Of a stretch of DNA of 64,000 bases, positions 12,304 through 24,090 are shown piece by piece. The position numbers and the translations under genes were made by a program. The stretch is taken from contig OY804580.1 of assembly GCA_963680875.1 (NCBI GenBank), positions 114,517,534 to 114,581,533 on the forward strand. Reading direction: 5' to 3'. Within the stretch, counting starts at the first letter, position 1. Every line of letters starts with the position of its first letter. The notes beneath the pieces were generated by a model. That model saw only the letters and a program-made list of their open reading frames with translations, ran no database searches and was not told the DNA's origin. The stretch comes from Bathymodiolus brooksi (taxonomy: Eukaryota; Mollusca; Bivalvia; Mytilida; Modiolidae).

Positions 12304-13184
12304 CTGTGTTTCATCTGTACACGGGAAATAGCTACTACTGAAACGTAACACACCGATTTACAAGTTGTCAGGGTAAGCAAAAAGTCGTTTTACTGCGAAA
12401 GCACAACGTTTTCGTTGAAACTGTTAATATGGTAGATTCCAGATAAATACCGCTTATATTTTTTGGGCTCATATAATAAAGGAACTTCGCTAAAATTGTT
12501 TGAGGCGTGATAATGCTCACCTAGTACTTCAGAAAATAACTTTCCCTCACAAAATTTTACGAAATAAAATGATGTAGAAGCTTTCCATGAGTAAAACGTA
12601 ACTGGAAAAGTCAAATTTAGTGACGAAACATCTGAAATTATATCCCCTTTGACACACTGTTAATTGGATTTGGAAATATAACAACATTAATATGGACGTT
12701 AGTGTACGGGTTTTAGCCGAAAATAATGTGTTTGTGTACGGGTTATAGCTACGATTCACTAAATTCGCTAAAACCCGTGCACTTTCTGATCGTAAAAAGT
12801 ATCCGATTTCTCTTTAATGATGCAAAAATTTAATCAATTTCCGGTCATACTTAGTTGTTTATGTTGATTGAACCATATATCCGTGGTTTATGATTGACAA
12901 TTTATGTATTAGCTACTCCTAGAATCATCTTTAAATGCCAGGAATGAGCAAGTTTCGTAAGTACTAGTGACACACATGTTTCGATTTTTAATCAATTACA
13001 GGACTGATCTTGCAAAGTGTTCGTTAAATGTCACGAAATACTATTCCTGGACCTACAGTAAACGCCATGTTATTAAGATATACAGTTTTAATCCTTAAAA
13101 TGCTATTATTTCTTACCTGTTATGAATGTAAAATATTATCGCCCATTCCATATTAGCTATTTCCCGTGTGCAGATGATACACAG
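12304..13184. mobile_element. DNA element of about 880 bp with 34-nt inverted ends
   Basis: CTGTGTTTCATCTGTACACG followed by GGAAATAGCTACTA (12,304-12,337) is mirrored at 13,151-13,184 with three mismatches. No coding frame inside is credible. An internal inverted repeat, GTGTACGGGTTTTAGC (12,702-12,717) and its complement (12,767-12,782), may be a subterminal or nested structure. The target duplication is unclear, so the superfamily is not assigned. Confidence 0.55.
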
Positions 13185-13502
13185 TGGATCTAGCATTGTA
13201 AAGATCCAACTAATTGATCTACTACAAAACAGACATCATCATCATCTCATTGAAATGTAACTTTTCCTCATCATGATATATCTAAAAAATTGCTTACTTG
13301 GTGTTAAACAGCAATTGCTCACCTACTCGTTTAGGAGTTAAAGAAAGGCAAGTCAGGTGAAAACAAGTTGCATAAACTGGATGGTTAAAGTATATAATAT
13401 GTCAGTAACCAAATTTGCACATTTTCATTTACAGGAGCTGAAATATCATTCATCAGCTATTAAGTTTTTTTATCAGGCCACATTAAAAAATATGCATGTG
13501 TC

Positions 13503-13938
13503 CCTTCGGCCGACCGACTCAAAGGTTTTTATTTGAATTTCCGATCGAAGTTTTTTTTTTATTTCCGGAATTTCGAGTCCGTTTCCGTTATCATTATTTC
13601 GTTTCTGTATTTTACTATAACCGGAAGCTTCTGTTGATACGATCGCGGGAATGGTTTTGTAAGCACGTTTTTCATCTGCTACTGGTAGAGACGATGGCCT
13701 CTTACGAAAAGAGACCACGGAATTCCAAAAAGGATGCCTAAAAAATGACATGGAAAATTATTTGACAATATTTGTATTATTATTTGAATCTAGTCATGAG
13801 CTATATGTTCAGTTGAGTTACTAAGACACTATAATTCATTGCCTTCTTCAAATCAAGGTCAATATACCAATTCTGAAAAAATAATTACCTACCTACCTAC
13901 CTACCTACCCTGTTTTTGAAGGGTGGGTCGGCCGAAGG
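13503..13938. repeat. Inverted-repeat pair CCTTCGGCCGACC around a short low-complexity segment
   Basis: CCTTCGGCCGACC (13,503-13,515) is mirrored by GGGTCGGCCGAAGG (13,925-13,938). GC-rich ends stand out in this AT-rich region and could be the termini of a roughly 430-bp element. The two overlapping open frames inside (13,473-13,751, both strands) are probably by-products of the repeat. A CTAC microsatellite lies just inside the right end. Confidence 0.35.
13886..13910. repeat. (CTAC)n microsatellite
   Basis: About six CTAC units in a row. A simple tandem repeat with no coding meaning. Confidence 0.9.
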
Positions 13939-13939
13939 A

Positions 13940-16190
13940 AAGCATACATATTTTTACATGTGGCCTCACATTGCTTTCTGCCAATTCTGGGTCTCCCAAA
14001 GCGAAACAACGATTTGCAATGCAATCCAAAAAAAAAGGGGTTGCACACCTCTTATCTATAAACTCACTCTAGACATCTCAACAGGATTCCACCGAATTTG
14101 CACATTTGTTCATAGAAACCTGATATTTTATTTATTTTTATTTCACATTAATTTCTGGGATTTGCTAGAGAGATTTTCAAATGTGATACAGAGAGGTGTG
14201 CACATCTCTAATAAACAACTTTTCCTGGACCATTCAACAGAAGTGTTTGCTAAACCTTCCATTAATGTTTAAAATGAAATAAAGGTATGAACATCTGGTA
14301 TTCAATGCAAATATTGTTGAACGACTCACATACTGACATCTAAAATTAAGCACCACTTTTAAAATTTTGTTGAAATTATTCATATTTAAGTAGTCTGGAT
14401 ATTTTCAAAGAAACTTAGGATAAGTAAAAACTAGGGTTTAAGTCTTGAGTTTTTATTCAAATTTAAGCTTGCTAAAAATGTTTGTTCAGTATACAACTTA
14501 GACTTAAAAGATCTAAGATTTTTTTATGCAGAAATATGGGCCAGATAAATGAGTGTTAATGTCCTTCAAATTTTAGACATATTTTACATTCTAAAATAGA
14601 ACTTTGTAATCATTATTCTTCCATTTTAATTTTTTCCCTCCAAATATATAACAAATTTTTCATTTAAGAATCTTCTTTGATCTCTGGCAGACAAATACAA
14701 GAGATTTGTTTTCTTTTATTTAATGGAATGTTAGTCAATTTAAGGTTTATTGACATAAAACTTGATAAAAATATTGAGCAATTGATTACCAAGCAGACTT
14801 GGTTTATTTAATTAATTAATTCTTTGTTTGATTTCACTTTTAATACTGTAATAATTCCCTTAATACATTTATTAGAGGCTTTCATTACTGTGAGCATTTA
14901 ATCTCCTCTCGGTTCCAATTTATATTCATATTGATACATCGTGGTCGGAAATAATGTCCTTTAAAGTGTTACATGAACTTTTAACATGTGAACATTTATA
15001 TTTACATGTCAATAAACGAAATATGTGTGCTTAAATTGAAAGTAAAATCAGAGTTATTGTATCATACCTATAGATGGCAAGTGCCCCCATTTAAAACTTT
15101 AAGATCGATTTGTTAGGACATATACGTAAAGATAAAAAATCCAGATGAAAGTAAATAACATTTTCTTCGTATTTGTTTATCGTAAACAAGGTGGAGCATC
15201 GGTACAAATGAAGATGTATTCAATTATCAGACCAGAATGGCAGATTTCTCCGTTAGTAATCTGGGGACTAATATTATCAATGGCTTTGCAATATTGGATT
15301 AGTTTTATGAATTTTCCCGAGATGAGGATGAATGTTTCTGCATCATTGGTCAACAGTACTAGTCATGTCAAGGAAAATTGGAAACAATTTACACTTCCCC
15401 GATATTGGGCATAGCACAACTAGGACAATCGGGTAAACTGTAGAACTAGTTCTATTAAAACAAAAAGACCATGACACTCGTAAAGTCACTGTCGTGTACC
15501 CGATACGAATGTTCATTTCAAGATTGCGGATTGTACATCGTGAAAACGGTAGGTGTGAATAATTTAACTATTATCGTTCTTTATAGGTTATTTTAGTGTC
15601 TATGAGTTACACGCTTAGATAGGGCAGTCTTTTTTCTACTTCACCTTTAAGTCAGTAAACTCGATCCTTTTGCTTTTATCGTAAACTGCCTTCGCTAGTT
15701 GATCAATGCAGCGACAAAGATATCGAGGCGTAGAATCCGATTTTATTTCACCAATTCCTACCACCTAGTGACTTTTTATAATAATATGTTGATGCCAAAA
15801 TTATTCAAACATGTGAATTGTCCCAACAAATGTCATTTCAGCCTTTGACAAGCCTTGTATCCCTCTTAAAACGTGCAGGAAAATTTTGCATACGTCACGG
15901 AACGATCACGACAAAAACATGACAAAAATGTATGGTATTGGTCTCATTTTTGGGTGTAGCAATGGACTTTCAAGCAAAGGAATGGTCTTTTTGTTTAAGG
16001 TATTGTGACTGTAAGAAAAATATTGCCACCCCACGTGTATAAAAGACGTAGAAAAAAATGTAGTTTTTGATAAAGCAGCTTGCGAAACACTTAATTCTGT
16101 TTCAAGAATGATTAATTAAACGAACTGTAGCAAATGAAATGTTTGTGACAAATTTTTCTTTCACATAGACGAAACTCGGTATTTTGAAAA
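13940..16190. other. Non-coding, no feature recognised
   Basis: AT-rich stretch. The longest plus-strand frames (13,916-14,272 and 15,145-15,414) lack a domain, splice signals or codon character, and I do not call them genes. Confidence 0.55.
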
Positions 16191-17172
16191 GTTGTCAGAG
16201 AATGACCCATGTGCTTCCCACCAAATTTCGGTTCATTTTTGCAAAGCAGTTTCAAAGAAGATTCGTAGAAATCAACCAATCTAAAAAAAGAATTGCATGT
16301 GGCAGCCATGTTTGCTAATGGATCAAAACGAAACGAGCAATCTCTATAGAGGACCCTCCATAGATGCTTCTTACCAAGTTTCATATCATTTGGCCAAGCG
16401 GCTTCAGAGGAAAAGCTGTTTTAGAAATGGATCAATAAGAAACAAGAATTGCCTATGACGGCCATTTTTGTTTACGGATCAAAACGGAATGACCAATTCC
16501 CATAGAGGACCTTCTATAGATGCTTCGTACCACGTTTCGGTCCATTTGGCCAAGCTGTTTCAGAGTAGAAGATTTTTAGAAATCGACCATTCAGAAACAA
16601 GAATTGACTGTGGTGGCGATGTTTTTTAATGGATCGGAACAACATGAGCAATCTTTATAGAGAACCTTCCATAGATGCTTCCTACCAAGTGGCGGTTCAT
16701 TTGGCAAAGCGGTTTCAGAAAAGAAGATTTTTAGAAATTGACCAATTAGAAATAAGAATTGCCTGTGGCAGCCATATTTGTTAATGGATCGGGACGAAAT
16801 GAGCAGTCTTTATAGAGGACCTCCCATAGATGAATCCTACCAAGTTTCGGTTCATTTGGCAAAGTGGTTTCAGAGGAGAAGATTATTTTAGGATTCAACC
16901 TATCAGAAACAAGAATTGTCTGTGGCGGCCATGTTTGTTAACGGATCGGGACGAAATGAGCGATATATACAGAGGACCTTCCATAGATGCTTCCTACCAA
17001 GTTTGGGTTCATTTAGCCAACCGGTTGCAGAGGAGAAGAATTTAAAAAATCAGCCAATCAGAAACAAGAATCACATGTGGCGGCCATGTTTGTTAGCGGA
17101 TCGGGACGAAATTAGCAATCTTTACAGAGGATCTTCCATAGATGCTTCCTACCAGGTTTCGTTTCATTTGGG
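16190..17172 (+). repeat. Tandem repeat, about six units of 155-157 bp
   Basis: The landmark GGCAGCCATG or a variant recurs at 16,301, 16,457, 16,612, 16,767, 16,924 and 17,079, a spacing of 155-157 bp. Each unit runs through a GACGAAATGAGCAAT-type block, then ATAGAGGACC, TAGATGCTTCCTACCAAG, CATTTGGC and CAGAGGAGAAGAT. A partial unit precedes the first. Units are diverged by roughly 10-20% by eye, so the array is old. Open frames across it (for example 16,916-17,440) are repeat translations, not genes. Confidence 0.85.
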
Positions 17173-18319
17173 CTTAACTACATGTATATTGTTTTTATAT
17201 ATCAATATCACTCACTTGCTAATTGTTGGATTTGCATCTGTACTTTCCCTGCTTCCTTTTCTGCCCCTCCTTTTGTATGAGTCATGTGGGTACCAGGTGG
17301 GGTCATCCTCGTCAGGGAGGAGACAGAGCCTGCGTTTCGTCTCTCCATCTCTTATTGCTTATTGTCTAAATCAATCTGTGAATGTAATCATATTTCTTAT
17401 AGAACAATGTCAGCTAAAACGCTTTAACGTATTTGTATAATTGGTGCATGAAGTTATTCATTTTTATTAAAATAACATTCAAGTTTGTAGAAAATGACAC
17501 AATAAAATTAACACTATAATGTAAAATACAAGATCATAGATTTTTTGAAGATGCCAAATGAGGCTGTTTGGTTGCCATGGTAACAGTAATTGGCAAACTT
17601 GTATTTTCTGTTCATATACTTTAATTTTTAGAAGGAACATTCAACATCGCTAATATGTAATTATATTATGAATTTACTCTAATATTTTTTTAGAAATATG
17701 TGTGGCAATAGTGCAAATTTAGTGATTTGACGACTGAAATAAAATGGGTTCTATGATGAAGCTGTAACCATAGCAACCAAAGTCATTGCATATGTTCTTT
17801 TATTATTTTTGTGAGTTTTCCATCAAAATGCAAAATATGAACCATATATACTCCAATTTTGCAACTATCAATAAATCACCCACTGCATGATCCTCAGGTG
17901 GAGCCATACTATAACATTCAAGTTTGTAGAAAATGACACTATAAAATTAACACTGTCATGTAAAATACAACACAAACTAAATTAACACTACCATGTTAAA
18001 GTAATAGCATAAAAACATTCTAAACTCAACTAACAATCTCATGTCAAACAACTATCCTAGTTATTTACATAAGCAAATATCAAAGGTGGGGGATTTTTCG
18101 CAGCAGAGGAAGGGGAGGAGGATGGTTAATTTTTTTTCTTGAAATGACTCAAACTTCTTTCAGAATTGCAATGGCGAAGCGAAAGTAATGATTCTGTGCA
18201 GTCGCCAAGAATTAATTTTGCTTACATAATATTTTGCATTGACAAAAAGAGTGACTTCGAATTCCCTTTGACCGTTAGTGATGAAAAACCTAATCCAAAA
18301 AGTAACTAAAGCCAATGTT
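17173..18319. other. Non-coding stretch with a spaced 59-bp direct repeat
   Basis: TAACATTCAAGTTTGTAGAA starts at 17,473 and again at 17,912. Each copy runs about 59 bp with few differences, so the spacing is 439 bp. Nothing else in the stretch supports a gene. The repeat could mark a duplicated segment or the ends of an old insertion. Confidence 0.5.
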
Positions 18320-18690
18320 GTTACACCAATCAAGGTAGAAACATTCAAAAAATGATTGTTAAGTTTTCCTAAAAAAGAGCTTCAATTTTTGTTTGATGGC
18401 TTTATTTATGGCTTTAAAATTCCTTTTCAAGAACAACGGAAATACAGAATTCATGAAAATCTTATTTCGGCCAAACAAAACATGAAAACACTAACAGACA
18501 AAATAACTACGGAAGTTCTTGCAGGTAGAGTTGCGGGACACTTTCAAACCCCTCCATTTACAAATATTCAAATATCACCATTAGGTCTTGTTCCCAAAAA
18601 GTGTCCAGGAGAATTTCGTATTATTCATCATCTTTCATACCCAGAGGGATCCTTCATTAACGATGGCTTTTTTGTAGATCTCGAAAAACA
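18320..18690 (+). pseudogene. DIRS-type retrotransposon reverse transcriptase fragment
   Basis: The translation contains TPIKVETF, then a GFIYGFKIPF-type stretch, an AGHFQTPPF-type stretch, SPLGLVPKK and FRIIHHLSYP. This order is typical of the N-terminal reverse-transcriptase region of DIRS/tyrosine-recombinase retrotransposons. An in-frame TGA lies at 18,353-18,355, and similarity stops after about 18,690, so only the fingers region remains. No YADD-type core, RNase H or recombinase follows. This is a truncated dead copy. An LTR element was considered, but the SPLGLVPKK/HHLSYP combination favours DIRS. Confidence 0.7.
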
Positions 18691-18840
18691 GCAGGCACAT
18701 TGTAGCCGATACAGAAGACTAAATTGTTCGTCCCTACCCAACTCTGTATGCTTGTTCAGTGACAGTCAAAAGTCGTTGATCCGGTTGACCCATCCATTCT
18801 CTCATTTTTATGTAGTTTTTTATATATTATTGAACCTGGT

Positions 18841-18900
18841 CTCTCCCTGAATATAGCTGAAATACTGCTCGCTGGACATTAAACAATAACCAATCAATAA
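18841..18900 (+). mobile_element. SINE tail fragment
   Basis: GAATATAGCTGAAATACTGC followed by a TTAAACAATAACCAATCAAT end is the 3' tail of the molluscan SINE type seen elsewhere in the window. Only the tail is present. Confidence 0.6.
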
Positions 18901-18916
18901 ATCCATCTCTGTTTTA

Positions 18917-18987
18917 TAACCTCATTGGTTAATATCTTGGGCGGAAGTACATTTGACACTGTCTCATTCTTTCAACGTCCACGCCAG
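18917..18987 (+). repeat. 70-bp dispersed repeat shared with the tandem units
   Basis: AACCTCATTGGTTAATATCT followed by TGGGCGGAAGTACAT is also found once in each tandem unit (near 30,508, 39,485 and 48,988) with over 90% identity by eye. It is a dispersed repeat of unknown type. Confidence 0.7.
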
Positions 18988-19082
18988 TGACCAGATGTGC
19001 CGAGAATAGGAGCCGGCATTTGAAGGTAACATGAATTTTTCAATTGCCTTTGTGGCTTTGATATTTAGAAATGTTACCTAGG

Positions 19083-19357
19083 TGGTAAAGACCTTGGTTG
19101 TCAGAATATATAAGCCTAAGTGGCAAAGTTCTTGGTGGTCAGAATATATAAACCTAGGTGGTTTTTATATAGATTTAATGTGGCTGGGTAGCCGAGAATA
19201 TAATATGGCAAGGTCACACAGAGGGTGTGTTTGAATTGAAGTGAATATTGTTAACCTAGGTGGTTTTTATATAGATTTAAATGTGGCTAGATAGCCGTTA
19301 ATAAAATATGGCAAGGTCACACAGAGGATGTGTTTGAATTGAAGTGAATATTGTTAA
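19083..19357 (+). repeat. Two tandem arrays: about 40-bp units, then two 102-bp units
   Basis: Two short units with TCAGAATATATAARCCTA are followed by two units of about 102 bp that each start CCTAGGTGGTTTTTATAT and end GAATATTGTTAAC. A third copy of the 102-bp unit lies at 25,293-25,396, on the far side of the LINE, in the same orientation. Confidence 0.85.
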
Positions 19358-19699
19358 CAGGTTTAATTTAGAAATTGTAAAATCATTTGTACATGTATAT
19401 ATTGTTGACATTTTTAACCTAAATATATTTTACGTTTCACCTGTTAAACTCTGTCAATTGTATCTTGCAATTGCATTTAAAATTTCCAATTACAAACAGG
19501 TATAGAAGGGCTTTGATGTTCGGGAATACATGTACTTACTAAATCTCATTAAATGTGATTGTACCCACAACTTTCCTTTTAAGTACACCCCATCTGTATA
19601 TTCCATAACAGGTGATTTGAATATACTCAACAGTGATAATCTCTGAAATAACACCCCGTGGATCTAACTTCAGGTATCCACAGCATAATAACTGGAATG

Positions 19700-19890
19700 G
19701 TTGGTTTGGTTTGGTTTATGGTGTTTAACCACACTTTCAACAATATTTCAGTTATATCGTGGCGGTCAGTTTTATTGTTGGAGGAAACCGGAGTACCCGG
19801 AGAAAACAACAGATCTGTCGCAATTCACCGACAATCTTTATTCTCATAAACCATCGTAATACATTGGTATAGAGTTACAATATATACAGA
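19700..19890 (-). mobile_element. SINE, 3' part, reverse orientation
   Basis: Read on the minus strand it contains TCTCCGGGTACTCCGGTTTC, an ACTGACCGCCACGATATAAC block, and a TGAAATATTGTTGAAAGTG then GGTTAAACACC tail ending in repeated AACCA. These are the conserved body and tail of the molluscan SINE. It abuts the 3' end of the LINE, also on the minus strand. Confidence 0.75.
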
Positions 19891-20048
19891 AAATAAATAA
19901 AAACAATAAATACAATAATAACAATAATAATTACCCAGGAGGTAGTAAACTAGAATTAATGTTTCCTTAATTTTGATTGTGTTTTACTACTTATTATTTC
20001 TTTAAATTTCAAAACATTAATTCTAGTTAAGTACCGCTTTTCAATGCA

Positions 20049-23000
20049 TTATTCTCTTTTGTCATGGAAATAACTGCATCGCATTATATAATGAAATTCA
20101 ACCCCAATTTGATTTTTTTGACAGAGTTGACATTTTCTATTTTCCCTTGCGATATTATTCCATCCTCCAGTTTCTATGGGTAATTTTGTATTGGTGGTTC
20201 TAAATTTGCAAAAAGTGAAAATGTCTTTATTTTCTAAAATATTAAAATAGTTTTCAAATTCGAATATTTGTTTATAAAGTCTGTAGTTCAATGCCTTTGG
20301 GGAATTTTCTAAATTGCTATTCCATTCTTGTAAAAAAATATCTCAGAGACGTAATTTTACATAAGCGATCACCCACTCAGTATTAAAGTTTATATTCTGA
20401 TATGTCCATACATTTGATAAGCCACAATTATCCAATATATCTTTTGCAAATTTTACCCAAGGAGCAGATATATTTCCATTACAAAAAAAACTATGCAAAA
20501 GTTTATAAGATATGGCCGATAGCTTGGAAGCTTTTCCAGTAAGTAATTTGCACCACTAAGATATTACTCTAGTTTTTATATCTAGGTAAAGTGGAAAGCG
20601 ACCAAGCTCGCCGTATATCATAACATTTGGCGTGCTTTGCTTCAAATGAAGTATTAATTTGCAGAATTTCAAATGAATTTTTTCAATTACATAATTATCA
20701 CTAAATCCCCAAACTTCACAGCCATATAGTAATATAGGTTTTACAATTTTGTCAGGTAAATCTAACAAGCATTCGATTGATAGATTATGTCTTTTTTCCC
20801 CTTCTGATAACTTCATACATGGTTTTTGTAGCTTTTTCAATATTTTTTTGCTTTTCTAATTTAAACTTTCCATTTTTTGTAAAAGTAACACCTAAATAAT
20901 TGAATTCGGACACAGTTTCAATTTCTTTTTCATTATACAGGAAGTGTACATTTTCTGCAGTTCGACTCGTGGAAAAAAACATATTTTTTGTTTTGTCAAT
21001 GTTTATTTTAAGTTTCCACAATTTACTGTATTCATAAAAATTATCTAGTAAAGTTTGTAACCCATCAGAAGTCTCTGACATTAGAACAGTGTCATCTGCG
21101 TATAAAAGGGCGAACATATTTAAATATATTTCCAATTGTGCTTTTAGTTCGCTAGAAATACTTTCTAAACCTGTAATATTCTTGTCTTCCATAAACTGTT
21201 CAAGGTCATTTAAAAATACTGCAAATAAGAAAGGGGACCAGTTTTCAATTTGTCTAACGCCCACTTCACTTGAAAAGAAATCTGACTTGTTATCATTATA
21301 AACAATACATGATTTAATACTATTATACATATTTACTATCAAAATTATACATTTTTTCCATTTATTTTATTTAATAACAACTTATACCACAATGCTACTC
21401 TCCAAATATTGTCGAATGCTTTTTCGAAGTCTACGAATGCGCAGCACATTTTCTTTTTTTTCTTTTTTATTATCTCAAAAAGGCATGAATACTATATATA
21501 CAATCTAAAGTAGAATAGCCTTTACGGAAACCACATTGATTTTCATTCAACAATAAGAAACTTTCTGAATAAGTATTTAATCTATTATTTAAGATTGCAG
21601 TGAACAGTTTACCCAAACAGCTGAGAATTGTAATCGGTCGAAAATTTTTGGGGTCATTTTTGTTACCTTTATTTTTATAAAAAGGTTTTATATTTCCTAA
21701 TAACCAGCTTTCCGGAACAATCCCGGTGTCAAAAATTAAATTAAAAAGTTTTCCGTAAATATCAACAAACTGGTTACTAGTAGTTTTCATATATTCATTG
21801 ATAACTTGGTCATCGCCAAAGGCTTTATTGTTTTTAAGGTTTTTTATCCCTTTAAAGATTTCATCTTTCGTAATGGGAGAATTTATATTTTCATTTAATT
21901 CGGCTGTGATTGTTGGATCAAAGTTCAATGTGTTTTCCGGTTCATTGGTTTCCTTTAAAGTATTCAAGTCTTTGAAGAAATTAAAAAGTTCTTTAAATTC
22001 AATATCGGGTTGTTTAGTAGACTTTCCAGTAATTAAAATTTTCCAATATTCTTTTGGATAATTTTTTTGTAAAGTTTTCATACGCCTAGACATTTCCTTA
22101 CGGTGTTTTTTCAGATTGCTCTCTAATGTTTTTATATAGTGTTTTTCAGCGTTATCTACTTTTTCAGATGTAATTTGCCAAGGGTATAATTTTTTCTTTC
22201 GTTTTAATTTTCGGTAATTTTGTCGCGCAAATTTGCAATCTAAATTGAACCACGGTTTATCCCCCTTTACTATTTTTGGTTTTCCCTTATAGACGGAACG
22301 AGTTCCAAATGTATTCTTTGCTGCCGAAATAAATAAGTGGCATAAATCTGAAGTGCAAGTGTTAATGAAATCCTGGTTTATTTCTTCCGATTAATATTAT
22401 TGAGCTTTTCAGAAAGATCATTGAAATTGTTGACATTTATGCTTTCTATGAACTTTGGGCCTTTAACGAATTCCATTTTTTAATATTTTGTAAGTTTTTA
22501 AAACTTTGATTATTTGTTGAATCTGTTTTTTCTTCCATAATCGGTTGAGACGGATTGATGCTAACACGAAACGGTGAATGAACATCGGAAAATAGCCTTG
22601 AAAAATCTAAAATACTCGTATTTACAATGTTTTATAAAAATTCTGAGCTACAGATAGTATAATCTACTACGCTTACATTTCGACATGTCAAATTACCTTC
22701 TTTATTGTCACCTATTCTTCCATTTACAATAAACAAATCATTCCCCCTACATAAATTAAGTAAAAGATTGCCATAGGGGTTTTTACCTTTGTCAACATTG
22801 TTTCGTTTTAAAGGTAAATTTAACTGCTGTAGCACATTTGGGGTATTTTCAATGAAACCATCAAAGGTTTCAAAGAGAGTATTTTCATCTAATGTAATAA
22901 ATTCGTCATCCTCTGCTGTTCTTGCATTAAAGTCCCCGATTAGACAAATATTTTAAAATTTTTCAGTAAATTCTAAGTATTCGTTTTCAATTTGACTAAA

Positions 23001-24088
23001 TGCGTCAGGGGATGAATAACGAGAGTATTCTGGTGGAATATACACTATACCTTATAACAGATCAGAGTTTAGTTTCATCAATTTTGATGATATTTTGCAC
23101 CACAATACAAACTTATTTTCAGTTTCAAGTACTTCTATATCACCCTCAAACTTTTCTCTGAAACCTAATACTATTCCACCAGACTTTCGACAGGCAAATG
23201 TTTTTCTATTTTTCATTTTAAAAATATAACCTGGCAGCAAAATTTCGTCAGTATCATCGGTCTTTGATTCGACTAAACATATAATATCATTAGCACTCAA
23301 AAGTTCCTGAAATTCCGGATATTGCAATTTATTTTTGAGTCCACAACAATTCAGAGATAAGATGTTAAACAAGTCAGCTTTAGAATCGTTCTCTAAACAT
23401 TTATTTAAATCGGGATCAGTGTTGTCACTATTTACACTTTCATTCGAACATTCACCAAAATCAGTGTTATCACTATATATACTTTCATTAAAACAGTTAT
23501 TATTTAGATCACTGAAATCAGTGTTGTCACTATTTACACTTTTACTCAAACATTTATTATTTAAATTACTAAACTCAAAATTAGTCTTATCACAATTGAG
23601 AATACTTTCATTTAAACATTTATTATTTAACTCGACTAAATCATTTTTGTCACTATATATGCTTTCATTCAAACATTTATAATTTAAATAGTCAAAATCA
23701 GTCTTATCATTATTGAAAATACTTTCATTTAAACATTTATTATTTAAATCGCGATGTCAATGTGATCACTATTAAAACCTCCATTCAAACATTTATTATT
23801 TAAATCAACTAAGTCAGTATTGTCGCTATTTATACTTTCATTCACACAGTAACTGTTTAAATCATTTGACAATTGCATTAATTTGGTATCATTGTTGTCG
23901 ATTTCACAATCAGTCATTACAATTGACTCACATTTATCTGTTGCAATACAAGAACATTTTATATATTTATCAATTTCAATACATGTACATAAGTTTGATA
24001 CTGATTTATCATTAATGTCACAATAGAAATTACAATGATCAGAGTTGTGTACTACTAAATCATTTTTATGAGCACATCTCCTGGGCAC
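20049..24088 (-). pseudogene. LINE ORF2: AP endonuclease, reverse transcriptase, Cys/His C-terminus (broken)
   Basis: Minus strand. After an asparagine-rich repeat region (24,088-23,390) comes an AP-endonuclease start with ILSLNCCGL and CLVESKTDD (about 23,360-23,250). The end of that domain, SVVDYTICS, is near 22,660. The reverse transcriptase starts near 22,093, with NFRPITILSCLGKLF and GFRKGYSTLD at 21,670-21,500. The catalytic YADD is at 21,091-21,102, and the thumb has FNYLGVTFTKNGKF and LYGCEVWGF near 20,730. A zinc-knuckle-like CQLCQ...H...C lies at about 20,140-20,070. Stops or shifts separate these blocks at about 23,050, 22,630, 22,390, 21,470, 21,350, 20,800 and 20,340. It would nick DNA and copy the LINE RNA if intact. 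Its start overlaps the end of ORF1 in another frame. Confidence 0.85.
23390..23870 (-). repeat. 57-bp coding minisatellite in the N-terminal part of LINE ORF2
   Basis: On the minus strand, units of about 19 codons with the pattern LNNKCLNESIxSDNTDFxx repeat at least five to seven times; some units are 14 or 22 codons long. At DNA level the landmark AAACATTTATTATTTAAAT recurs across the interval. The repeat keeps the reading frame, so it encodes an Asn/Asp/Ser/Cys-rich spacer ahead of the endonuclease. Confidence 0.8.
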
Positions 24089-24090
24089 CC

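Noticed and set aside
13473..13751. Overlapping open frames on both strands
   Set aside because: They mirror each other inside a region with inverted GC-rich ends; no domain found.
15145..15414. 89-codon plus-strand frame
   Set aside because: No recognisable motif, and flanks lack exon signals.
16916..17440. 174-codon frame
   Set aside because: Mostly translation of the 156-bp tandem repeat.
23335..23682. Leu/Ser-rich plus-strand repeat protein
   Set aside because: Antisense shadow of the 57-bp coding minisatellite of LINE ORF2.
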